A stretch of 32,984 nt of DNA from Candidatus Bathyarchaeota archaeon (GTDB lineage Archaea > Thermoproteota > CALKCG01 > B24 > JAGTQN01). Positions 18,920 through 26,653 of the stretch are shown piece after piece. Made by a program: the position numbers and the translations under genes. Position 1 is the first letter of the stretch; each line of letters begins with the position of its first letter. A model generated the notes under the pieces. The model had not been told where the DNA came from. It worked only from the letters and a program-made list of their open reading frames with translations, and did not search any database. The DNA lies in contig JAGTQN010000005.1 in NCBI GenBank assembly GCA_018396395.1, forward strand, positions 6,986 through 39,969, in the 5' to 3' direction.

Positions 18920-18962
18920 TATGACACCATGGGTTGCGGGGCCAGGCTATGTATATCCATAT

Positions 18963-18983
18963 TTCTTATTGGTGGAATAAGAA
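18963..18983. promoter_or_regulatory. Operator-like inverted repeat upstream of the coiled-coil gene
   Basis: TTCTTATT-GGTGG-AATAAGAA, 44-64 bp upstream of the 18919 start (- strand), overlapping an AT-rich TATA-like region. Confidence 0.4.
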
Positions 18984-19241
18984 TATATACGTAATTCCAC
19001 AAAAGAAAACCAAGAGAAGAAAAGAGAAAAGAAAAGTGACGTAAGCCGACCAAACGAGAAATAAACACATGACGCTTAGTGCTTCCATTACTCTTCGAAA
19101 ATGGCTGGACCCCTTATGTTCCCAAACTTCTCCTTTTTCACATCTTATCGCTCATATTAAGCAGATGATACATGCCTTTTCATCTTGGCTTTTCGTGGAA
19201 GAGGGAGGAGATGGTAGCACCTTAAGCATGATAAATAATAC

Positions 19242-19289
19242 CGCTCAAGAACACTGAGGAGACCATGTATCGTCTCCTAAATATGAGCG
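19242..19289. other. Two-tier hairpin (terminator, 3'-UTR element or small RNA)
   Basis: Outer CGCTCA/TGAGCG (19242-19247/19284-19289), inner AGGAGAC/GTCTCCT (19257-19263/19272-19278), 8-nt loop. Confidence 0.5.
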
Positions 19290-19327
19290 CATCTTATTGT
19301 ATTTTCATATCGTACCATCCAAATGGG

Positions 19328-20467
19328 CTAAAGGAGTTTTTCCTGTTCTTGGAAGCCGATGAGAAGCTCCTTCAGCCTCTCCTCATCGATCTCTAGACCC
19401 AAGCCAACTCCCTCTGGAACGTAGAGCTCTCCATCCTCGAATCTTACGCCCTCCTTCACCACGTCTTTTTCGTAAAAAAGAGGGCCCGCTGGATCACATG
19501 GGTAATGTATATTTGGAGTAGAGGCTATCAAATGGGCTTGGGCAGCGGTTCCTATGTTAAGTTCTTGAGTCGTCCCAACTACGCACTCGATGCCGGCGGC
19601 CTCGGCTATCATGAAGAGCTTCTTAGCCCTGTAGAAACCACCACCAGATATGGAGATGTTGAAGATGTCTACGGAACGGTTCTCGATCATCTCAAGGGCC
19701 TGCTCAGGAGAACCCACATGCTGGCTTATGGGCGTATCCACAGCCCTTCGAACCTCAGCCATATCCTTCAAGTCTCGGCAGGGACTTTCGAAGTACATGA
19801 ACTCATACCGTTCCAATTCCTTGATGAACCTTATGGCCTTCTTGGCTGTGAATCGGTTGCTTCCGTCCAAGGAGCGGATGAGGAGTCCATAACCGAAGGC
19901 ATCCCTCAAAGCCTTTAGAAGTTCCTTGTCGACCTCTGGGTTGGCACCAACATAGATCCTTATAGCCTTCACACCTCTGTTTTCGATCATGTAGGCGACC
20001 TCCTCGACCTTGCGATTGATTTCTTCATCCTTAGAAATTACCCATAAGGGGAAGGCTATGAGAATTTTCTCGCGAACCTTTCCTCCGAGGAGCTTGTAGA
20101 TGGGGACTCTATAGAACTTTCCTAGAAGATCATGGAGGGCTATATCGAACCCCTCAGAAAGCTCTGCGAAGGAAAAGCCTTGGATGAGCCCCTCAACCCC
20201 GTGGAGGTCTGTTGGATCCTTACCGACGAGATCCCTGTTCGCCCTTTTCGCCACGAAGCTCGCATCTGGGGCTTCGTGGTGTAGGATGTCCGATGCCTCT
20301 CCTATCCCAACAATACCCTCGTCCGTATGGATCTTGATTATGTAGAAAAGGGACCTTGCATAGACTCGTTCCTTGATTATTCTTCTGGTGATTATGGGAA
20401 AAACTTCAACATGGGTGATGATCAAAGGGTACCCTCCAATACATTGGAAACGTGATTTTCCTCTCAT
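19328..20467 (-). CDS. Enolase-superfamily (mandelate racemase/muconate lactonizing enzyme-like) protein
   Basis: ITHVEVFPI, GIGEASDI, FDIALHDLLGKFYRVPIYKLLGGK, YFESPCRDLKDMAEVRRAVDTPI, SISGGGFYRAKKLFMIAEAAGI. The ORF opens at 20536, but the domain begins near the internal Met at about 20467. Confidence 0.85.
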   Translation of the reverse strand: MRGKSRFQCIGGYPLIITHVEVFPIITRRIIKERVYARSLFYIIKIHTDEGIVGIGEASDILHHEAPDASFVAKRANRDLVGKDPTDLHGVEGLIQGFSFAELSEGFDIALHDLLGKFYRVPIYKLLGGKVREKILIAFPLWVISKDEEINRKVEEVAYMIENRGVKAIRIYVGANPEVDKELLKALRDAFGYGLLIRSLDGSNRFTAKKAIRFIKELERYEFMYFESPCRDLKDMAEVRRAVDTPISQHVGSPEQALEMIENRSVDIFNISISGGGFYRAKKLFMIAEAAGIECVVGTTQELNIGTAAQAHLIASTPNIHYPCDPAGPLFYEKDVVKEGVRFEDGELYVPEGVGLGLEIDEERLKELLIGFQEQEKLL

Positions 20468-20548
20468 CGTATTAAGGATTTTGATAAGAATCTGAAGAAA
20501 AGCGTAAGCTAATTTAGCCATAATAAGAAGGCCCATTTAGCGATTAAA

Positions 20549-20568
20549 GATAAGATAAGATAAGATAA
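20549..20568. repeat. Short tandem repeat (GATAA)x4
   Basis: Direct reading, in the divergent promoter region between the enolase-family and winged-helix genes. Confidence 0.9.
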
Positions 20569-20617
20569 TATCGATTAGACGCACTCTATGTTAAGGGAAT
20601 CCTGCGGAGCGAATGGG

Positions 20618-21046
20618 ATGAGCGAAGGAATCGAGGGCAAGGTTGCGGAGCTGGATAAGAAGCTGGATGCCATTATGAAACGTTTAGACATTCTAGAGGA
20701 GATGGTTCTCCTCACTGGAGAGTATCCCTACTTCGCTTCAGTCATCAGAGGAATGAGGCAGAGCGTCGCAGTTTATATCGAGCCCATAAAGGTCCTACAA
20801 AGACTAGTTTCAGCCAGAAAGCTTCTAACCAGTGGAGAAGCGATAAAAGATGATCTTTCTCAGACTATTCTCGGAGTTTTAGCCGTTAGTGGCCCCCTCA
20901 ATATCTCGCAAATCACGGAAGAGGTCAGAGCCATTATGGGAAAAGCCTCCAGGCGCATCGTGCGTGAAAGGCTAAGGAGGCTTGAGGAACATGGAACTGT
21001 AAGAAGGACAGAAGGCTGGGGGTATCAGTATGATGTTGTTGGATGA
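20618..21046 (+). CDS. Winged-helix DNA-binding protein with N-terminal coiled coil
   Basis: VAELDKKLDAIMKRLDILEEMVLL coiled coil; TILGVLAVSGPLNISQITEEVRAIMGKASRRIVRERLRRLEEHGTVRRTEGWGYQYDV wHTH. Internal ATG at 20618 is the more likely start. Confidence 0.75.
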   Translation: MSEGIEGKVAELDKKLDAIMKRLDILEEMVLLTGEYPYFASVIRGMRQSVAVYIEPIKVLQRLVSARKLLTSGEAIKDDLSQTILGVLAVSGPLNISQITEEVRAIMGKASRRIVRERLRRLEEHGTVRRTEGWGYQYDVVG

Positions 21047-21277
21047 GGAATAGGATCCTAGAAAAACTGTTTTGAGCTTTTCTTTTCAATCTTACTGTAG
21101 ATGATAGTTACGAATTAAGCTCCCTTGGCTTTTATTTACTCAAATTTTCTACGAAGGGGAATGGACGCTTATTTCATGAGGACTTACTAGGAGCTGAAGC
21201 TCAAGAGACGAAATTTCTAGGTTTCCAGGTTTCATCGAAAGTTTTTCCTTATCTTCCCCTTTCCTTTCATTTACTTG

Positions 21278-21504
21278 TTACCGACTTTTCATTCGACTTA
21301 ATGTTTTTTCCCTTTTCAATAATTCGAGAAATTCCAATCTCTCCAAGGCACGTTCCATTCTTGATAGGCGATTCGAAAGATCCTCAAGGCTCGTCTCGGA
21401 TTGTGAAAGGCTCTTCTTTTCCCCAGCGTTACATCGTTAAGAAGCCTTATAGCTGCAGCTATTAGACTAAGAATACTGGCAGCAAGGGCAATTTCAACGC
21501 TCAT
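21278..21504 (-). pseudogene. Frameshifted small TM + coiled-coil protein gene (or frameshift-expressed gene)
   Basis: Frame 1: MSVEIALAASILSLIAAAIRLLNDVTLG. The -1 frame from GGGGAAAA reads GEKKSLSQSETSLEDLSNRLSRMERALERLEFLELLKREKTLSRMKSR*. The track ORF 21316..21504 continues out of frame. Confidence 0.6.
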
Positions 21505-21659
21505 AATTTTAAAATGTCTTCAACCTACTTAAGCCTTTTTCAAAGGATATCTACCTATCCTGAGCCTTTTCCCATAAAAGACCTCTCTTTTTGTCCACTT
21601 TTTTCCATAAGAGTTATCTAAAGTGACCATATTATTGTAAAAACTGGGGGGGAAAGAAA

Positions 21660-22052
21660 ATGAGCGAAGGAGAAAGTAAGCCTCCTGGACCTGTACATCA
21701 TCCAAAGCATCAATCCGATGCAGAAGAACTCGCCCAGGTCCTAGAAACTGTTTCGACCCAGATTCCCAACCTCATCAGAGGGTTAATCTTTAGCGTTTTT
21801 TCGGAAGAGGCTGGTAGAAATATGAGGAGGGCTGCCGCAAGCTATTACAAGGAACTAAAGGAAGGAGGTATCCCCGATGATGAAGCCTTAAAGATGACTA
21901 GGGAATACGTGGCGGTGCTGACCGAAGTTGGAAAGGCCCTCGGGAAATTGACGGGGGGAGGCAAAGGTACCATCGAGGTGGCAATGAAGGAAAAGCCTAA
22001 GGAGGAAGGAAAGGGAAAAGAAAAGGAAACGGATACATTAGAGGTAAAGTAG
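21660..22052 (+). CDS. Uncharacterised small protein with charged tail
   Basis: 130 aa; strong purine-rich leader gggggggaaagaaaatg; FYKELKEGGIP-like motif 'YYKELKEGGIPDDEALKMTREY', Lys/Glu-rich C-terminus. Confidence 0.7.
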   Translation: MSEGESKPPGPVHHPKHQSDAEELAQVLETVSTQIPNLIRGLIFSVFSEEAGRNMRRAAASYYKELKEGGIPDDEALKMTREYVAVLTEVGKALGKLTGGGKGTIEVAMKEKPKEEGKGKEKETDTLEVK

Positions 22053-22156
22053 CGAAGGGCTAAGGCAGAATCCGATGCTGAAGTTGATAGTGAAGCAGAA
22101 GCTAAAGCGAAAGACAAAATCGATTTAAAGGCATCCTTCCTTTTCTTGGGATTCTT

Positions 22157-22384
22157 ATGTCCTTCGTTATTAAAGCACTAAGGGTAGTTTACTATGCCTT
22201 TAAATTACTTCTCTCTTTCTTGTTCTATCTGATCTATCTTAGATGGAGCATCAGGCGTGCAAAGATAGGCTTTAAAAAAGAGCTTATGAGGCGGGGAATT
22301 CCCATGAATGTTGCCCGAGAACTCGCCTCCTTTTACGATGGACAGAACAAGATGCTTCTTAGACTAATCCTTTCGAGATCCTAG
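22157..22384 (+). CDS. Small single-TM protein sharing the KEL-x3-GIP motif with the upstream gene
   Basis: 75 aa; hydrophobic VVYYAFKLLLSFLFYLIYLRW, then FKKELMRRGIPMNVARELASFY. Confidence 0.65.
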   Translation: MSFVIKALRVVYYAFKLLLSFLFYLIYLRWSIRRAKIGFKKELMRRGIPMNVARELASFYDGQNKMLLRLILSRS

Positions 22385-22407
22385 TGGGTTCTTGATAAGA
22401 TAAGAAT

Positions 22408-23310
22408 CTACAGAAGCCCATACCCCCTCAGGATCGCTCTAAGCTTTTCCTTGGCATCGGCATCCATGGGGCCTACAGGTCCTCTGCAAGGACCTGCGGG
22501 CATGCCAATCATATTCATGGCTTCCTTTATCACCACTGGAAATGTCGATAGGGAGAAGGCCCTTCGAAGGGGATTGAGCTTCCTTTGTGCCTCAAGGGCA
22601 GCCTTCAGGTCTCCAGCCATAAAGGATTCGTATATCCTTACGACAATTTTCGGAACTACGTTCGCTGTCGCGGCTATGCAACCCTTTCCTCCACTCATAA
22701 GGGTTGCCAGGATAAGGGTATCCCTTCCAGCTAGGACAGAGAAGCGTTCTCCTCCCTTTTCGATGTACTCTGTCGTCAAGGTAAGATTTCCGCTACTGTC
22801 TTTGATACCAACAACATTGCTACATTCATTGACGAGCTTCTCGATCACTTCTGGAGCGATATTTACTCCAGTCCTGTCGGGGTTATTGTATAGAACTATT
22901 GGGATATCCACCTTGCTGGCTATAGTCTTGTAGTGGTTAAAGAGTTCTGAAGCCTTGGGAGCTACATAGTAGGGGGTAATGATGGATGCTGCATCGCAGC
23001 CTATGTCCTTTGCCATCCTTGTTAGCTCAAGGGTTTCCCAAGTCGACTCGGCACCAGTTCCGGCATAGACGGGGACTCGATTCCCTACCTCATCAACGAC
23101 TGTTTCGAGAACCTTTCTCTTCTCCTCCTTGGAAAGCGTCCAGAACTCGCCTTGGCTTCCTACGGCAAAGATTCCGTGGACATGGGCTTCTAGAATGAAC
23201 CTCGTGACCTGCCTTAGGGCTTCAAGGTTTAGGGACTCATCATCCTTGAAAGGGGTTACGATGGCAGGGATAACTCCCTTAGGTTCAAAAACCAATAAAG
23301 ATTCCTCCAA
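22408..23310 (-). CDS. DapA-family class I aldolase (DHDPS/N-acetylneuraminate lyase/KDG aldolase superfamily)
   Basis: 300 aa; GVIPAIVTPFKDDESLN, GSQGEFWTLSKEEKR, TPYYVAPKASELFNHY, VLYNNPDRTG, GIKDSSGN Schiff-base Lys. Confidence 0.9.
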   Translation of the reverse strand: MEESLLVFEPKGVIPAIVTPFKDDESLNLEALRQVTRFILEAHVHGIFAVGSQGEFWTLSKEEKRKVLETVVDEVGNRVPVYAGTGAESTWETLELTRMAKDIGCDAASIITPYYVAPKASELFNHYKTIASKVDIPIVLYNNPDRTGVNIAPEVIEKLVNECSNVVGIKDSSGNLTLTTEYIEKGGERFSVLAGRDTLILATLMSGGKGCIAATANVVPKIVVRIYESFMAGDLKAALEAQRKLNPLRRAFSLSTFPVVIKEAMNMIGMPAGPCRGPVGPMDADAKEKLRAILRGYGLL

Positions 23311-23356
23311 GATTGTTAAGGCTTTGGGGTATTTAGTTATTTCTGTTTTAAACTTT

Positions 23357-23427
23357 GGGAGAAGGAAGAAGGAAGAAAGAAGAAAGAAGAAAGAAGAAGG
23401 AAGGAGGAAGGAGGAGGGGGAGGAAAG
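23357..23427. repeat. 71-nt uninterrupted purine tract including GAAGAAA repeats
   Basis: Direct reading; no pyrimidine between 23357 and 23427. Confidence 0.95.
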
Positions 23428-23445
23428 CGAAGCCGAAATATAAGG

Positions 23446-24237
23446 CTAGGAGGCCTTCGGTCTAACCCTCAGTACCGTCTCAATGGAACAGTTCTGAGGG
23501 GGATTCATTTTATGGATAAAGTCGTCTCCTATGGCTATAAGGGCGTAGATGCCTGCGATCTCAGCCTTGCATTTCTCGACGATATTCATAAGGACCCTTT
23601 GGGTCTCCCCCGTCCTTATGACATCATCGACGATAAGGACATCATCAGCTTTCCGGATGGAGCCTTTAGGAACATAAAAGGTCACGAGGACTCCAGAATT
23701 TAAAGGACTGTAGGTTTCCTCGATAAATTCCGTGACGCCAACTTCCCTAGAAGTCTTTGCTATGACTAGGTCCACGCTAATCGCATGGGCTATCATAGTA
23801 GCCAGAGGTATACCATCTACAGCAGCCGTCAGAACCTTTGTTATCCTCTTTCCAGCGAAGCGGGCAATGGCATCTTGGGCAGCCATCTCAAGGATCGTTG
23901 GGTCTCCTATGATGGGTGTGTTATCGAAGTATCCTTGTTCGTCGAATTTTACAATCTTCCTCAGCTCGCTTTCCAAGCCCACAAGGGGGTTCAGGACCTC
24001 CCATATCTTTTTCGCCCTCTCGCTGCTAGGGAGAACATGGCCCTTCACATATCGGCTCAGAACCGTTATCTGGAGTTGCACTAGCTGAGAGAGTTTTCTA
24101 TAGGTGTAGCGCTTCTTTGCGAGCCTGAGAAGGTCTATAACCATAAGGCGAAACCTCAGGTCATGAACATGAGTTGCATCCCTCAATAAGCCTGCCCCCG
24201 AAGCCAAAAACACTTTAGAATTCTTCTCAATCTTCAT
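23446..24237 (-). CDS. gfcR: HTH + phosphoribosyltransferase-domain transcriptional regulator, GfcR/PyrE2-like
   Basis: 263 aa; N-terminal HTH (RYTYRKLSQLVQLQITVLSRYVKGHVLPSSERAKKIWE), PRTase signature VLIVDDVIRTGETQRVL. Confidence 0.82.
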   Translation of the reverse strand: MKIEKNSKVFLASGAGLLRDATHVHDLRFRLMVIDLLRLAKKRYTYRKLSQLVQLQITVLSRYVKGHVLPSSERAKKIWEVLNPLVGLESELRKIVKFDEQGYFDNTPIIGDPTILEMAAQDAIARFAGKRITKVLTAAVDGIPLATMIAHAISVDLVIAKTSREVGVTEFIEETYSPLNSGVLVTFYVPKGSIRKADDVLIVDDVIRTGETQRVLMNIVEKCKAEIAGIYALIAIGDDFIHKMNPPQNCSIETVLRVRPKAS

Positions 24238-24429
24238 TTATAATCTTTAGCGCGCAGGATGGAGGACTATAGCTAGCATAAGGGCTTCAAGGGAAGCCAT
24301 GAGTTTCGGAGCGCATGCTAGATTTACCTATGCGCCCATATCGATCCGCCAAGGCAATTCAACCTTCCTTCCTCGGAGACCTTTGTAGGGGCCTTTCTTT
24401 AAAGGCCCAATTCAAGTCTAGCGAAAAGA

Positions 24430-25172
24430 GATACTGTCAAGTTATTGGTATTGCTGGCGGTTTTCCTAGGTTTCATGCGCCTTATGAAGTTATACCATAG
24501 GACGAAAAGCCTAATGAAGGGCTCGATCTTGAGGATGGGCACCTTCCTTACTGGGAAGTTTTTGTAGCGTAGAAGCGCCTAGTCCTTGCCTTCATGGTTC
24601 CGAACCATCCTTCAATGCGTTTTCTCTCCGAAGGTTCTTTTTTATGCTTCCCTTCAAAGCCAAGGGCTTGAAGGCTTGGGATACCATGGTCCCTTTGAAG
24701 GATGATGGGCTTTTCATGCAAGTCTCCAGTGCCTTCCTAAGGAAGGCTTTGCATGGAGGATTTTCCTCTGCCAAGAAGCCCTTATGGCTAATAGCCCATG
24801 CGTATCCAAGTCTATGGCAGCCAATACGTAGCGCCATTCTCCGTTAGCCTTGATCTTAGCTTATTCTCATCGAAGGCTACCATATGCCTCGGTTTAGCTT
24901 CAACCTTGAAGGCTGCAGGCTCCAGCTTCAGGGCTTAACCCAAAGCCTTATGGCTTCATGGCTGCATGGAACAATCTCAGGACGTAGGTTAGTTATATTA
25001 TTTCCCTATCCTATAGCTCAAGCCATGTAAAGCAGAATCGCCCTATAGCCTGCAATTGCAACGAAAACCTATTATGAATAAGCCACTATCCCTAAGGGCT
25101 TCGAGGAGCCACTCGATGGAAACCTCCAAAAGCGGCTTCTCAAAGCCCCCTAAAAAATAACTTGACAGTATC
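24430..25172 (-). mobile_element. Decayed IS6-family insertion sequence (ISC735-like size) with 17-bp perfect TIRs
   Basis: GATACTGTCAAGTTATT (24430-24446) inverted as AATAACTTGACAGTATC (25156-25172); 743 bp; contains DDE transposase fragments on the - strand. Confidence 0.88.
24435..25130 (-). pseudogene. IS6-family DDE transposase remnant, multiply frameshifted and stopped
   Basis: Fragments in different frames: EIVPCSHEAIRLWV; KVEAKPRHMVAFDENKLRS (D1); NGEWRYVLAAIDLDTHGLLAIRASWQR; FLAEENPPCKAFLRKALETCMKSP; HGIPSLQALGFEGKHKKEPSERKRIEGWFGTMKARTRRFYAT (E); NFPVRKVPILKIEPFIRLFVLWYNFIRRMKPRK. Boundaries approximate. Confidence 0.85.
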
Positions 25173-25231
25173 AGAAGCCATGACATTTAAAAGGAAGGTT
25201 ATGAAAAACGGATGGGAAGGGTGCCACCCTT

Positions 25232-26419
25232 ATGGTAACGGGTTTGGGATTCGGGTTGGAAATGGGAAAGGAAAGGAAGAAAGCCATTGTTTCCATCGTT
25301 AGGGGCCAAGACATGAAGGATAAGGTTGATCGTGCCTTAAACCTCATAGGAGGCATGGGTAAGGTTGTGAAAAAGGGTGATAAAGTCCTCTTGAAGCCCA
25401 ACCTTGTCGATGGAGCTCCTGCTGAAACGGGAGAAACAACGCATCCTGAGCTCATAAGGGCTGTTGCTGAGCAAGCTTTTCTCGCTGGTGCCAAGGAGGT
25501 CTATGTAGGCGAGGGAGAAAGCTACGATGGTCCTAGGGCGGCCCTCTACAAACTCATCGAGAAGACCGTAGCTCCCATAGGGGCGAAGGTTATCAATTTC
25601 AATGATGAGCCCTTCCTTGAGATTCCTATTTCCAATCCCGTTTACTTCGATAAAGTAAGGCTGGCAAAGGCAGTCTTAGAGTGTGATGTCCTCGTAAACC
25701 TCCCTACCCTCAAGACCCATGGGCGTGTCGGTATAACGGTTTCGATCAAGAACTATTATGGCGCTATTCCTAGGGAGGACAAGGGGAAGTACCATCGCTT
25801 GGATAGAGTTGAGGAGGCCATAGTCGACCTTAACTTGGCGAGGAAGAGCGACCTTACAGTCGTTGATGGAACATACTCGACGATCCACTGGGGACCTAGG
25901 GAGGAATTCCCGGAGACCCATCGCTTGGACCTAGTCATAGCGGGCTTCGATCCCGTAGCCGTAGATACGGTTTCTGCGAAAGTTATAGGTGTTGAGCCGA
26001 GGACCCTAAGGTTTCTAGCCTGGGCTGAGAAGCGAGGCCTAGGAATCGCCCAGTTGGAGGATATCGAAGTTCGAGGTTTATCGATAGAAGAAGCCTTTCG
26101 AAGGGCTACAACGACGGCCATAGAGTATGACAATCTTAGACATAGGCATATAAGGCTAATAGATTGCGGAGCCTGTACGGGATGCTCTGGTAGGATCGCG
26201 GCCCTTGTCTTTGGGCTCAAGGACGAGGAGATGAAGGAGGACGTATACGTATACATGGGACCGCAAGCCAAGCCCCATAAAGGCCCAGGGAAGGTCTTTC
26301 TATGCGGAAGATGTGCTGCTCCCACCTTCTATAACGAGCTTGAGGGGACCTACATACCTGGCTGTCCCGTAAACCTTGAAAGACTGGAGAAGGAACTAAG
26401 GGCCCTAGGAGCTTCGTAA
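25232..26419 (+). CDS. DUF362 domain protein with Cys-rich (probable Fe-S) C-terminal region
   Basis: 395 aa; VLLKPNLVDG, HPELIRAVAEQAFLAGAKEVYVGEGE, VNLPTLKTHGRVGITVSIKNYYGAIPREDKGKYHR; C-terminal CGACTGC...CGRC...PGCPVN. Confidence 0.85.
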   Translation: MVTGLGFGLEMGKERKKAIVSIVRGQDMKDKVDRALNLIGGMGKVVKKGDKVLLKPNLVDGAPAETGETTHPELIRAVAEQAFLAGAKEVYVGEGESYDGPRAALYKLIEKTVAPIGAKVINFNDEPFLEIPISNPVYFDKVRLAKAVLECDVLVNLPTLKTHGRVGITVSIKNYYGAIPREDKGKYHRLDRVEEAIVDLNLARKSDLTVVDGTYSTIHWGPREEFPETHRLDLVIAGFDPVAVDTVSAKVIGVEPRTLRFLAWAEKRGLGIAQLEDIEVRGLSIEEAFRRATTTAIEYDNLRHRHIRLIDCGACTGCSGRIAALVFGLKDEEMKEDVYVYMGPQAKPHKGPGKVFLCGRCAAPTFYNELEGTYIPGCPVNLERLEKELRALGAS

Positions 26420-26653
26420 TCCTAGGATTTCAAGGCCCAATCCAATCAATTTCGTCGTCTCATTTATGGCTTACCTTGAGGGAAAACAATGGGCTTCCTA
26501 ATATTCATGCCATGGGATTCCAAAAACTCCACTTTGGCATCCATAAGCTTGGAGCTCCCAGCTTCTTCAACTGGAGACCCTAAGCCCTCTTCTCCGGGGC
26601 TTCTCTGAGCTGGAGATGCGGCCACATAAGGCTTCCCTAGGTCAAAAGATTTT

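Noticed and set aside
19069-19257. 62-aa + strand ORF
   Set aside because: No SD, no recognisable composition, orientation opposite to neighbours; likely chance.
21316-21504. 62-aa ORF as annotated in the track
   Set aside because: C-terminal half appears out of frame; replaced by the frameshifted reconstruction to 21278.
24592-24837. 81-aa - strand ORF
   Set aside because: It is one frame fragment of the decayed IS6 transposase, not an independent gene.
24644-24847. 67-aa + strand ORF
   Set aside because: Antisense to the transposase remnant.
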